Origin: CAYWMP01 sp964459445
GTDB lineage: Bacteria; Desulfobacterota; DSM-4660; Desulfatiglandales; HGW-15
Direction: 5' to 3'
Length of the DNA: 14,895 nt
NCBI GenBank assembly: GCA_964459445.1
Contig: CAYWMP010000149.1
Span: 1-14,895 of the forward strand
In this document: piece after piece, positions 7,009-13,956 of the stretch
How positions within the stretch are numbered: position 1 is the first letter of the stretch
How the letters are laid out: every line of letters begins with the position of its first letter
Notes under the pieces: generated by a model
The model's input: the letters and a program-made list of their open reading frames with translations, nothing else
What the model was told of the DNA's origin: nothing
Databases searched by the model: none
Position numbers and translations under genes: made by a program

Positions 7009-7677
7009 TTACAATTTGATTTCCTGGACAGCCATTTTGCGCTCCAGGAAGTTGGAGAGCCTGATAAGCGGATAACAGATGACGAAATACAATATCCCTA
7101 CAAGGGAAAAGACCATCAAACCTTCCGGAATTCTGACCACCGTCACCCAGCCCACTCGAGTCAGTTCGATGACACCGATAACGGAAACCACTGAGGAGTC
7201 TTTAATCATCAGGACATATTGGCCGACCAGGGGAGGAAGGATGGTTTGCAGAGCTTGGGGGACGATGACGAATCGCAATTGCTGAACAAGGCTTAGTCCG
7301 GAAGAGGCCGCCGCTTCCCACTGCCCTCTGTTTACGGCCTTGATGCCGCCGGCCACGATCTCGCAAATGAATGCGGTGCCCAGGATGGTGAGTGCCAGCA
7401 CCGCCGCCGTGAAGGCCTCCAGTTGAATCCCCCATTCGGGGAAAATAAAGAAGACGATAAAAATCTGGACAACAAAGGGGGTTCCCCGGATGACAGCGAC
7501 ATAGGCCCCGATTGGCGTGGTCAGCCACTTATTATTGCTGGATCGGATGATACCCAGCAAAAAACCGAATACGGTTGCAAAGACAAGCCCCAGCCCTGCA
7601 ACAGACACGGTCATCATGAGCCCCTTCATGAAAAAGGGCAATATTTCAATCAGTCGCTGAAAATAGTAGACAAACAT
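7009..7677 (-). CDS. Amino-acid ABC transporter permease (second)
   Basis: A 222-residue inner-membrane permease of the His/Glu/Gln/Arg/opine family (BPD_transp_1) with about five membrane helices, beginning near residues 14-40. The cytoplasmic coupling loop that docks to the ATPase is EAAASSGLSLVQQLRFVIVP, about residues 121-140, followed by QALQTILPPL. It is the size of GlnP/HisM-type subunits, which act as heterodimers. Its ATG is three bases after the TGA of the other permease gene, so translation is probably coupled and the two subunits made in equal amounts. The two permeases share the EA-SSGLS and IP/LPQAL pattern and are diverged duplicates. Confidence 0.92.
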   Translation of the reverse strand: MFVYYFQRLIEILPFFMKGLMMTVSVAGLGLVFATVFGFLLGIIRSSNNKWLTTPIGAYVAVIRGTPFVVQIFIVFFIFPEWGIQLEAFTAAVLALTILGTAFICEIVAGGIKAVNRGQWEAAASSGLSLVQQLRFVIVPQALQTILPPLVGQYVLMIKDSSVVSVIGVIELTRVGWVTVVRIPEGLMVFSLVGILYFVICYPLIRLSNFLERKMAVQEIKL

Positions 7678-7680
7678 CGA

Positions 7681-8349
7681 TCAATAGGTCTCACGAAATA
7701 TTAGTTTCTTCTGGGACCAATCCGCCAAAGTCTTGAGACAGAAGTAAATACAAAGATACAGGAAGGCTACCGTGAAAAAAGCCTCACTGGGCATGAACCG
7801 TTCCGAGGTCATGGATTGACCCACTCGGGTTAACTCCAACACTGAAATGAGCGAGAGCAATGCCGAATCCTTAACAAGCACAATGGACTGGCCCAAAAGT
7901 GGAGGAATTGTGACGCCCAAGGCTTGGGGCAAAACGATAAAACGCATGCGTTGGAAATAGCTGAGACCGGATGAAATCCCCGCCTCAATCTGGCCTGTGG
8001 ACACAGAGGTGATTCCGGCACGAATGATCTCGGCCATATAGGCACCGCTGTTGAGCATCAAGGCCAGAATGCCGGTCTGAAGCTCGGGGATACGGACGCC
8101 TAGCGTGGGGAGGCCGAAATAGAAAAAATAAATCTGCACTAAAAGTGGTGTCGAGCGGATGGATTCGATAAAGGCGATTGAGATGCCGCGCAAAATTTTT
8201 GAATCCGATAGCCGGCAGGCGCAGGCGATAATACCCACGATCAAAGCCAAAACAATGGAAATAGCAGAAATCAGAAAAGTGTTTCGCAGACCCTCCAGGA
8301 AGAAAGGCATGTACTCCCATATGACTCTGAAATTAAAGTCCTGAAGCAT
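7681..8349 (-). CDS. Amino-acid ABC transporter permease (first)
   Basis: A 222-residue membrane permease, partner of the gene directly downstream. Helices start at about 15-42, and the coupling loop reads EAGISSGLSYFQRMRFIVLP followed by QALGVTIPPLLGQS, the EAA-type motif of amino-acid importers. An RSTPLLVQI segment after the second helix is also family-typical. GGTGAAGG stands immediately before the ATG at 8349. Between it and the binding-protein gene lies an 11-bp stem-loop (8376-8409), which could lower permease expression relative to the binding protein. Substrate unknown. Confidence 0.92.
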   Translation of the reverse strand: MLQDFNFRVIWEYMPFFLEGLRNTFLISAISIVLALIVGIIACACRLSDSKILRGISIAFIESIRSTPLLVQIYFFYFGLPTLGVRIPELQTGILALMLNSGAYMAEIIRAGITSVSTGQIEAGISSGLSYFQRMRFIVLPQALGVTIPPLLGQSIVLVKDSALLSLISVLELTRVGQSMTSERFMPSEAFFTVAFLYLCIYFCLKTLADWSQKKLIFRETY

Positions 8350-8375
8350 CCTTCACCATCAGCAGGCGGGAAGTT

Positions 8376-8409
8376 GGGAGGAGATGGCCTTAAGGATTCA
8401 TCTCCTCCC
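8376..8409 (-). terminator. Intercistronic stem-loop between binding-protein and permease genes
   Basis: GGGAGGAGATG (8376-8386) is perfectly inverted as CATCTCCTCCC (8399-8409) around a 12-base loop. There is no U tract after it on the minus strand, so it is more likely a processing or mRNA-stabilising hairpin, or a partial terminator, than a full stop. Such elements commonly keep periplasmic binding proteins in excess over membrane subunits. Confidence 0.6.
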
Positions 8410-8447
8410 ATGGGTTTTACAGGAAAATCATCACGAAAGTATTTACC

Positions 8448-9248
8448 CTACTTGTGTTCCTTCTTCCAGTCCGTGGACTCCATCCAGTATTTTATTTGTC
8501 CATCATAGAAACCGTCGGATCGGATGGTGCTGAAGTACAGATTGATCCACTGCCACAGATTGACTGAATCTTGACGAACGGCAAAGGACAGAGGGTCTTT
8601 TCCAACTCCAAGACGCTTGTCCAACAATCGAACCTTATTGGGAGGAAAGTCGGGCAGAACCGTCAATACAGCCAGGTCATCGTTGACGCCGGCATCCACA
8701 TGACCGGCCAAAAGGGCTTGAATGATCATTCGACCGCCGCCTTTGTAGGTCTTGAATTTGGCCTTGGGCAGGTATTTCTTGGCAATGGTCTCGCCTGTGG
8801 AGCCCAACAATACGCCCACGGTGACATCAGGTTTGTTGACGTCAGCAGCAGTCTGGTAGGGTTTATCCACCCCCGTGAAGATACAAGGCTGGACATAATA
8901 CCAGGGATCCGCAAAGGTAATCTTAAGCGCTCGCTTGAGCGTGGGGGTCATGTCTGCAGCCAGGACGTCGGCCTTTCCGGAGAGCAGGGCGGGAATGAGG
9001 CCGTCCCAATCAAAGTCCAGAACCTTCAGTTTGACACCCATGCGATTGGCCATCTCCCGCGCGAACTCGACCATGCAGCCGGTGTGTTTGCCGTTTTTGT
9101 CCACAAAGGCATAGGGCGCCGCCCCGGCCTGGACGGCCACCCTCAGCTCTCCGCGCTTGACGATATCCGTCAAAGTCCCTGCCATGGCCGTGCTGACAAA
9201 TCCTGCGGTCAGTGCCAATACCAGCAATACAAATAGCGATTTCTTCAT
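8448..9248 (-). CDS. Periplasmic amino-acid-binding protein (SBP_bac_3 family)
   Basis: A 266-residue substrate-binding protein for the adjacent importer. It has a clear Sec signal peptide (two Lys, a hydrophobic core, cleavage probably after AMA at residue 23) with no lipobox Cys, so it should be a free periplasmic protein. Family landmarks are the start of lobe 1 (ELRVAVQAGAAPYAF, 34-48), Arg106 in the MTPTLKRALKITF segment expected to bind the alpha-carboxylate, GSTGE (149-153) and Asp190 in DAGVNDD expected to bind the alpha-amino group. These suggest an amino acid ligand; the side-chain pocket is not readable by eye. AAGGAGGT stands 11 bases before the ATG. It follows the dehydrogenase gene by 65 bp in the same operon. 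Confidence 0.92.
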   Translation of the reverse strand: MKKSLFVLLVLALTAGFVSTAMAGTLTDIVKRGELRVAVQAGAAPYAFVDKNGKHTGCMVEFAREMANRMGVKLKVLDFDWDGLIPALLSGKADVLAADMTPTLKRALKITFADPWYYVQPCIFTGVDKPYQTAADVNKPDVTVGVLLGSTGETIAKKYLPKAKFKTYKGGGRMIIQALLAGHVDAGVNDDLAVLTVLPDFPPNKVRLLDKRLGVGKDPLSFAVRQDSVNLWQWINLYFSTIRSDGFYDGQIKYWMESTDWKKEHK

Positions 9249-9313
9249 TTTAGTCCTTACCTCCTTTCCAGTTTTCAGTTGATAGATCAGACCTCAATGG
9301 TCATTCCCCTCAA

Positions 9314-10489
9314 TCAATTCAAGATCTCTTCTTCTTCCTCAATGCTTACACCCTTTTCGGCCATCTGATTCATGAAAGTCCCATAGGGGACATGGAGTGA
9401 GGGTGCAAGGACACCCCTCGCGTTTATCTCGCGCCTGGCGATCATCTGGGCCACGATACTGGCCGGAAATCCAACGCCTTTTCCCATGGCCATAATGCCG
9501 GTTTTCAAATCCCGCTCGATCAGGAGTCGGGTGGTCAACCGGATTTTCTTTCCTCCCGACATGCCCTCAAAGATATTCAGCATGACCACCAGGTCTTTCT
9601 CATTGTCCCTATATTGAAGCCGGGGTCCCATCAACTGGACGAGCATTTGATGGGGCGACACGTCACAGGACAGACCGGGAACGGGTTCTTCGCTTAGAAA
9701 ATCCATTTGCTTGAGGGGCCGCCAAAAGGCGCTCCATCCCGGCCAACGAAGCGAATATCGGCCGGTCTCCTTGATGGTCCGGGATACGCCCAGTAGATCC
9801 GTGTAAAAGGCCGCATCCCCATTGGGAATCGCCTCCAATTCTCCTAGCTCCGGAAATGGGATTTTTTTGATCATTTCTTCGTCATGCTGATTTTCAGCAC
9901 CTATAACCATTGGTTTTCCGTTTTTGATGAAAAACGATTCCCGCTTCAGGGACCTCAGGACGCCATCCCAATTCCAGCTGATCTTGTAATTGATCGGATT
10001 GTCGCAGGCCTTCTTTTCCGGAAATCCTCCACAATAGGAATTGAGGACATGGAGCTCATCGAATCGCCTTGCGGCATGCCCGAAGATGATCAGATCAATC
10101 CCGGGGTCCAGGCCGCACTCCGGCATGAAGGAGATGCCGGCCTCCATGGCCTTTTCATGCAACTCTCGGATGGGAGGGCCGTAGTTGGTGCAGACCATGG
10201 AGACCCCTGCCCTGACGGCCGATTCAAAGGCCTTCCGCATCAGAGGCACAGGGAGCAAATCGATTGCAACGTCAAAGCCTTGACCGAGAAGGTCCGTGAG
10301 CGCGTCGAGGGAGGAGGCGTCTATCTTTTGGGGCTTTATTTTGCGTGTATCTATCCTGTCGGCGACTCTTTCCCAGGCATCCAAATTCGCATCGGCACAG
10401 GTGATCTCACGGACATCATCGCTTCTTACCAGATCCATAAGGGCCGCCTGCCCCTGAAGTCCCAGGCCGCCCAAAACTGCAACTTTCAT
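9314..10489 (-). CDS. Saccharopine dehydrogenase-like NAD(P)-dependent oxidoreductase
   Basis: A 391-residue protein with an N-terminal Rossmann fold: the nucleotide loop is GGLGLQG (7-13), followed by an acidic residue at the end of beta-2 (ADAN, about 33-36). The DVAIDLLP strand and VCTNYG, then PECGLDPGIDLIIFGHAA, are the conserved segments of the saccharopine dehydrogenase / lysine 6-dehydrogenase superfamily. The C-terminal half is the family's alpha/beta domain, ending in an acidic run of glutamates. Relatives act on saccharopine, lysine or carboxynorspermidine; which applies here cannot be told. The ATG is three bases after the Lrp stop codon with GGAGG overlapping that gene's end, so it is tightly coupled to the regulator. 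Its place between regulator and importer suggests it acts on the imported amino acid. Confidence 0.8.
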   Translation of the reverse strand: MKVAVLGGLGLQGQAALMDLVRSDDVREITCADANLDAWERVADRIDTRKIKPQKIDASSLDALTDLLGQGFDVAIDLLPVPLMRKAFESAVRAGVSMVCTNYGPPIRELHEKAMEAGISFMPECGLDPGIDLIIFGHAARRFDELHVLNSYCGGFPEKKACDNPINYKISWNWDGVLRSLKRESFFIKNGKPMVIGAENQHDEEMIKKIPFPELGELEAIPNGDAAFYTDLLGVSRTIKETGRYSLRWPGWSAFWRPLKQMDFLSEEPVPGLSCDVSPHQMLVQLMGPRLQYRDNEKDLVVMLNIFEGMSGGKKIRLTTRLLIERDLKTGIMAMGKGVGFPASIVAQMIARREINARGVLAPSLHVPYGTFMNQMAEKGVSIEEEEEILN

Positions 10490-10492
10490 ATT

Positions 10493-10969
10493 CTATATAT
10501 CCTCCACCCCTTCAGGCAGCCGAACCCATCTGTTTCGCGATTTCATCATGACAAAGGTCTCACTGTTTTTGACATTCCCGATCTTTGAAATTGTTTCTAC
10601 CGAGAACTTATAGAGCTCGGCAGTTCCCCCTGTGAATACCACCTCAGCCAGGATATCATAGCGCCCGGTCACAACACCCGCCCAGACCACATTATCCAAA
10701 TTCGCCACTTTTTCCAGAATCTGATCGAGCTTTCCGTAGGAGCGAATATTCATGCCCACCAGGGCCGTCGTGAGTCCTTGATGCTGATAGGGATCGATGA
10801 GTCCGTATATCTTCAGCATCCCATTTTCTTCAAGACTTTTGATTCTCGAGCGAACGGTGGGCGCCGTAACCCCAAGTTTTTCCGCCATATCTCCAACAGA
10901 CATCCTGCCGTCTTCGCCGAGCAAACGGATAATCTTGTTGTCCAGGGCGTCTAGGGCCTTTCTCTCCAT
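10493..10969 (-). CDS. Lrp/AsnC family transcriptional regulator
   Basis: A 158-residue regulator. The N-terminal helix-turn-helix (about residues 6-52) reads LDNKIIRLLGEDGRMS, then VGDMAEKLGVTAPTVRSRI with the recognition helix, and a KIYGLIDP linker. The C-terminal RAM effector domain (about 65-145) includes VVWAGVVTGRYDILAEV with the conserved G-x-YD ligand-site segment. Such proteins form octamers that sense an amino acid. First gene of the operon with the dehydrogenase and ABC transporter, it likely controls that operon and itself. The ATG at 10969 has no strong Shine-Dalgarno. An AT-rich promoter region lies upstream. Confidence 0.92.
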   Translation of the reverse strand: MERKALDALDNKIIRLLGEDGRMSVGDMAEKLGVTAPTVRSRIKSLEENGMLKIYGLIDPYQHQGLTTALVGMNIRSYGKLDQILEKVANLDNVVWAGVVTGRYDILAEVVFTGGTAELYKFSVETISKIGNVKNSETFVMMKSRNRWVRLPEGVEDI

Positions 10970-11006
10970 AGGTCGCTATTTTTCATAATGATAAAATACC
11001 ATTCGA

Positions 11007-11033
11007 ATAATATGCTTTTTGATAAATTGTCAA
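11007..11033 (-). promoter_or_regulatory. Sigma-70-like promoter of the Lrp operon
   Basis: On the minus strand a perfect -35 TTGACA (11033-11028) is followed by TATTAT (11012-11007) at a short 15-bp spacing; TTATTC two bases further gives 17 bp. Transcription would start near 11000, about 30 bp before the ATG. The surrounding sequence is strongly AT-rich, as Lrp-type operators often are. Confidence 0.5.
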
Positions 11034-11181
11034 CAAAAAATCATCATATTTGAAAATTTTTCGGACTGTCTCATTTCAGGGTGTTTCGGAGAGAGAAAAG
11101 GCAATAATCCCAAAGATATATTTTTAAAGAAGACCCCCAAGAGAATATAGTGAACCTGCTAACGAGGATAGGGTGAAGCCT

Positions 11182-11345
11182 CCCCGCGGCAAGCCGCGGG
11201 GCATCCTGAAAAGGATGGCGCAACTCTCCATAGCCATGAGCCCTCCTTTCCATCCTCCGTAGCAGAGCAACTGCGGAGGACGGGCGCTAAAGCTTCGGAG
11301 GGCTCTCCTCGCCATCCATCCCCACGGCAAGCCGTGGAGCATTCT
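11182..11345. repeat. Nested hairpin element with two related terminal hairpins
   Basis: Left hairpin 11182-11201 has an 8-bp stem around CAAG; right hairpin 11322-11337 has CCACGG/CCGTGG around the same CAAG loop. Both are followed by GCAT-Y-CTG, so they are diverged direct copies. Between them lie concentric inverted pairs: GGATGGCG (11213-11220) with CGCCATCC (11310-11317), GAGCCCTCC (11238-11246) with GGAGGGCTC (11297-11305), and CCTCCGTAG (11254-11262) with CTGCGGAGG (11271-11279). The 10970-11522 intergenic stretch otherwise holds the Lrp promoter and no supportable gene. This looks like a dispersed REP/MITE-type repeat. Confidence 0.65.
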
Positions 11346-11522
11346 GGCGAAGGAGAGTAAGTATTGAAAGATAAAAAAATCAGGAGGAATCTGGCCTTCG
11401 GGATAGGAATCAAAAGTTTAGAAAATCCGGACTATTGTAAGACAGATGGTTAGCCTACCGGTGTGTGTCGATATGAATTTATGTGTGCAATGGGGGTTGG
11501 ATGGCAAAGAGGGCATACTCTT

Positions 11523-12608
11523 TTATTCATCACCAACATCCCTAATCTTTGAAAGACCGGGAATGAGCGTTTGGGTACTGACAACTCCGGGCACTTTTCT
11601 CACCATCTCATGAACGAATTGGCCTATCACTTCGGCATCAGAGGAAAGCAAGTCCCTTTTTAAGACGATCTTTACAAGGATATCGACATCGCCGTGTACG
11701 GAATGGGCCTCCTGAACTTCCTTAAGCTCATATAGTTTTTCCAAGATCCTATATTCCTTGCTCGCCTTGACGTTCATAAGCACAAAAGCCGTGATTCGCT
11801 TCTGCATTTCCGGGTATTCGGTTTCTTTTAGATTGGCCATTTTTTCTCGAAAAGCCTCCATATCATCCGGGACGATTTGATTAATGCCAATACCATAATT
11901 GCGTGTCTGGCCCCTCTCCCAGTGCCGTACGGTAATAAATATATAGAGATCCTCAAGTGTGCGCCCAGGAAAGGCTTCCAGAAGTATGCCTCTCTCGATC
12001 AAACCGGCAAGGGGTTGATAAATGGTCTTGTACCAATCCTCAGCGGCACTTTCAAAGGATATTGGTTGGGCCTGTGTCTTTTCCAGAAAAGCCTGGTGTT
12101 TCGAAATCTGATCCAGGAGATGGGCATATTGACCGACCTCCGTCAACTCTATCGGGTAAGGAAGTCCCGTCTTGTCCGTGAATGCCGCCCTTTCACGGAA
12201 TCGAGCATTCTCAAATGTATGATTTGATGGGATAAACTCGATGACGTTGGCATTAACATCTTCAAAACCGAACTCCTTTGCTACTGAAATTCGATGATTC
12301 CCATCAAGCACATAGTATTCATCCTTGATCTGATATAGATCGACAGCAGGAATATGCTTGCCGGTTCGCAGGGCCTTCTTTATGAGCTCGATTCTTTCCT
12401 TGGGAAGATGGTTCTTCAACCGAAACTTGCTGTCAAAGTCATGGTATCGACCCACGCTTCCCACGATTTGCCTTAAAGGTACCTTTCTGTGTCCCCTCAC
12501 TCTGGAGTCAAAAGCCCCTTCCTTCCTTTGGTGCTCCCTGAAGCTTTTGACCTCAGAGGCGCCGTTACGTTGCCCTTTGGCAATCCCTATTTTACTTAGA
12601 ATTCCCAT
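11523..12608 (-). CDS. ParB-like N-terminal domain protein with C-terminal Lrp-type RAM domain
   Basis: A 361-residue protein of unusual build. The N-terminal third (about 40-126) resembles a ParB/sulfiredoxin-fold domain: KVPLRQIVGS, then HIPAVDLYQI, YYVLDGNHRISVAKEFG (98-114) and NANVIEF; DGNHR replaces the GERR-type motif of chromosomal ParB. A middle region has DWYKTIYQPL and FPGRTLEDLYIFITVRHWE (213-231), a pattern I associate with uncharacterised ParB-like proteins. The last about 90 residues (273-355) resemble the AsnC/Lrp RAM sensor: AFVLMNVKA, HGDVDILVKI and KVPGVVSTQTL. No helix-turn-helix is seen. The ATG at 12608 lies inside the phosphoesterase gene (17-bp overlap); an in-frame TTG at 12623 is the alternative. 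Function is unknown; a nucleotide- or amino-acid-sensing regulator is an inference. Confidence 0.75.
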   Translation of the reverse strand: MGILSKIGIAKGQRNGASEVKSFREHQRKEGAFDSRVRGHRKVPLRQIVGSVGRYHDFDSKFRLKNHLPKERIELIKKALRTGKHIPAVDLYQIKDEYYVLDGNHRISVAKEFGFEDVNANVIEFIPSNHTFENARFRERAAFTDKTGLPYPIELTEVGQYAHLLDQISKHQAFLEKTQAQPISFESAAEDWYKTIYQPLAGLIERGILLEAFPGRTLEDLYIFITVRHWERGQTRNYGIGINQIVPDDMEAFREKMANLKETEYPEMQKRITAFVLMNVKASKEYRILEKLYELKEVQEAHSVHGDVDILVKIVLKRDLLSSDAEVIGQFVHEMVRKVPGVVSTQTLIPGLSKIRDVGDE

Positions 12609-13203
12609 GGTCTTCGATCTCAAACAGGTAGTGCCCGTAAGTATTGATCACTTTGGTCTTGCCCATGACGGTTATACGCTCAGAGGAATCAGAGAAAAGC
12701 CCGTGGATATGTCCATGGATGAAGTAATCCGGTGAATACCGGTCGATCAGTCCCCTGAAACTCTCGAATCCCCTGTGGCATCTATCTTCGGCATCATGAA
12801 TATGCCGCGGCGGAGCATGGGTGATAATGATATCGACTCCACGATTTAACCAGATCTTCGGGCGAAGCCACCTTATGATGCTCCGCATTTCGCGTTCCCT
12901 ATATTGATAGGGGCCACCGTTGTACCAGCGCGACCCTTCCAGCCCCAGCACGCTGATGCCCTGGAATCTCTCTAATCTGGCATTTAAATCCGTGCACCCC
13001 AGGGGGCGTTTTGATTTGTGTCGAATATCATGATTCCCCCGCACATAGAAAAGAGGTGCATGCAAGGTATCGGCCAACCCCGATAGGTATTCAGGCGGCA
13101 AATCCCCGCAGGAAAGGATGAGGTCAACGCCGGCAAAGCGTTTCCTGTCCAATCGGTCCTGGAGTATTGGTTCAACAAAGTCTGAGATGGAGAGTATTTT
13201 CAT
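12592..13203 (-). CDS. Calcineurin-like metallophosphoesterase
   Basis: A 203-residue protein with the metallophosphoesterase metal-site motifs in order: Asp8 in SISDF, GD (33-34) in SCGDLP, GNHD (56-59), His129 in THAPP and GHIH (164-167). The usual first motif DxH is DxV/E here (SDFVEP), so one metal-1 His ligand is absent; a few related small phosphoesterases also lack it. No signal peptide is seen, so it is cytoplasmic. Substrates of such enzymes range from cyclic nucleotides to phosphoproteins and cannot be assigned. Its stop codon overlaps the start of the ParB-RAM gene, indicating coupled translation. The ATG at 13203 has only a weak ribosome site and follows a hairpin with a T run. 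Confidence 0.85.
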   Translation of the reverse strand: MKILSISDFVEPILQDRLDRKRFAGVDLILSCGDLPPEYLSGLADTLHAPLFYVRGNHDIRHKSKRPLGCTDLNARLERFQGISVLGLEGSRWYNGGPYQYREREMRSIIRWLRPKIWLNRGVDIIITHAPPRHIHDAEDRCHRGFESFRGLIDRYSPDYFIHGHIHGLFSDSSERITVMGKTKVINTYGHYLFEIEDHGNSK

Positions 13204-13212
13204 AATTTACTA

Positions 13213-13239
13213 AAAAATGCCTTGAATTATGCTTCAAGG
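13213..13239 (-). terminator. Terminator-like hairpin just upstream of the phosphoesterase gene
   Basis: On the minus strand CCTTGAA (13239-13233), a six-base loop and TTCAAGG (13226-13220) are followed by CATTTTTT, the form of a Rho-independent terminator with a modest stem. It ends 10 bases before the phosphoesterase ATG. It may end transcripts of the small 13437-13628 gene, or act as a leader attenuator for the phosphoesterase and ParB-RAM pair. The rest of 13240-13436 shows nothing further. Confidence 0.4.
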
Positions 13240-13436
13240 AGCCGCCCGACTATAGTGGAAATACCGTAAAGACGAAAGCTGAAACTTCAATGATTTTTAT
13301 ATGGATTATGATCAGGTTGGAATATTTATCCGATACTTCAGAGGCATTTTCACAACGTTTTAGTTTGCCAATCGCTCCATGCTGAAGAAAGGTCGGTGTC
13401 AGAGAAAGGTTCCAATAGGGGAATTTTTGGTTTCTA

Positions 13437-13628
13437 TCAGGTCTTTATATGTGCACGAGGTATCTGATAGGTCCTGCTTAGTCGGTCCCATAATTCCTCA
13501 TACCGTTTTTCAAGCGCCTCTAGGGCCTTTTTGAATTCCTGTTCCGATAACTCATCGGATTTGAACTTGGTTCCCAGGAACTTCACTTCGTTTTCGTACC
13601 ATTTGTCAGGATCGAAATTGTAGGTCAT
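13437..13628 (-). CDS. Small hypothetical protein, helical and charged (63 aa)
   Basis: Not assigned to a family. The 63-residue product begins MTYNFDPDKWYENE and is then mostly an amphipathic helix (about 24-52; DELSEQEFKKALEALEKRYEEL), with no membrane segment or Cys. The heptad-like spacing of L and A residues suggests helix pairing with itself or a partner. AGGAG lies 14 bases before the ATG, longer than ideal. The composition is protein-like and the frame is not a shadow of another gene, so I accept it as real with moderate confidence. It lies upstream of the phosphoesterase, separated by a terminator-like hairpin. Confidence 0.55.
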   Translation of the reverse strand: MTYNFDPDKWYENEVKFLGTKFKSDELSEQEFKKALEALEKRYEELWDRLSRTYQIPRAHIKT

Positions 13629-13691
13629 TGATTCGTTATGATCTCCTAGTTGCTTGCATCATTTCCAATAAGTTAATTACCATCACCTGAA

Positions 13692-13890
13692 GTGGTGGAT
13701 TGATTACCGATTCTAAGCAGAACTCATTGCCTCTCTCACAGAGATCTCAGAGCCGCAGGGGTAAATCAAGCACATCTTCAAAATACATCACCGTGGTCTC
13801 TGGGTGCTCAAGCGAGCCCGAGTCAAGCCGAGGAGGAGCGTGCGAGAGGGAAAAGATCAGCATTTCACTAGCAAAGATTAACTCCACCAC
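13692..13890. repeat. Decayed palindromic (MITE-like) element
   Basis: GTGGTGGA (13692-13699) is inverted at 13883-13890, and CCTCTCTCAC (13730-13739) is inverted with one mismatch at 13840-13849. The arm spacing is nearly symmetric (about 38 and 41 bp), pointing to one imperfect palindrome of about 200 bp centred near 13790. A small open frame on the plus strand inside it has the composition of translated repeat and is not called as a gene. No target duplication was recognised. Confidence 0.35.
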
Positions 13891-13956
13891 CTGCTAAGGT
13901 CACCCCCCAATGTGAACATGCGGGCGGTGAAGGATTGGGCCTCGCCTTCTGTGGGA

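Noticed and set aside
8571..9236. A 221-codon open frame on the plus strand
   Set aside because: It is antisense to the binding-protein gene, which has intact family motifs and a signal peptide; the frame is a shadow of its codon use.
9884..10588. A 234-codon open frame on the plus strand
   Set aside because: It is antisense to the saccharopine-dehydrogenase-like and Lrp genes and shows no recognisable domain.
11182..11337. Possible CRISPR-like pair of repeats
   Set aside because: There are only two diverged hairpin copies, 140 bp apart, with a palindromic interior rather than spacers, and no cas gene.
11071..11413. Several overlapping minus-strand frames of 60-84 codons
   Set aside because: They cross the nested hairpin element in different frames, as expected for GC-rich repeat DNA, and lack ribosome sites.
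13700..13897. 65-codon open frame on the plus strand
   Set aside because: It lies wholly inside a palindromic element, is rich in Ser/Arg with low-complexity composition and has no ribosome site.
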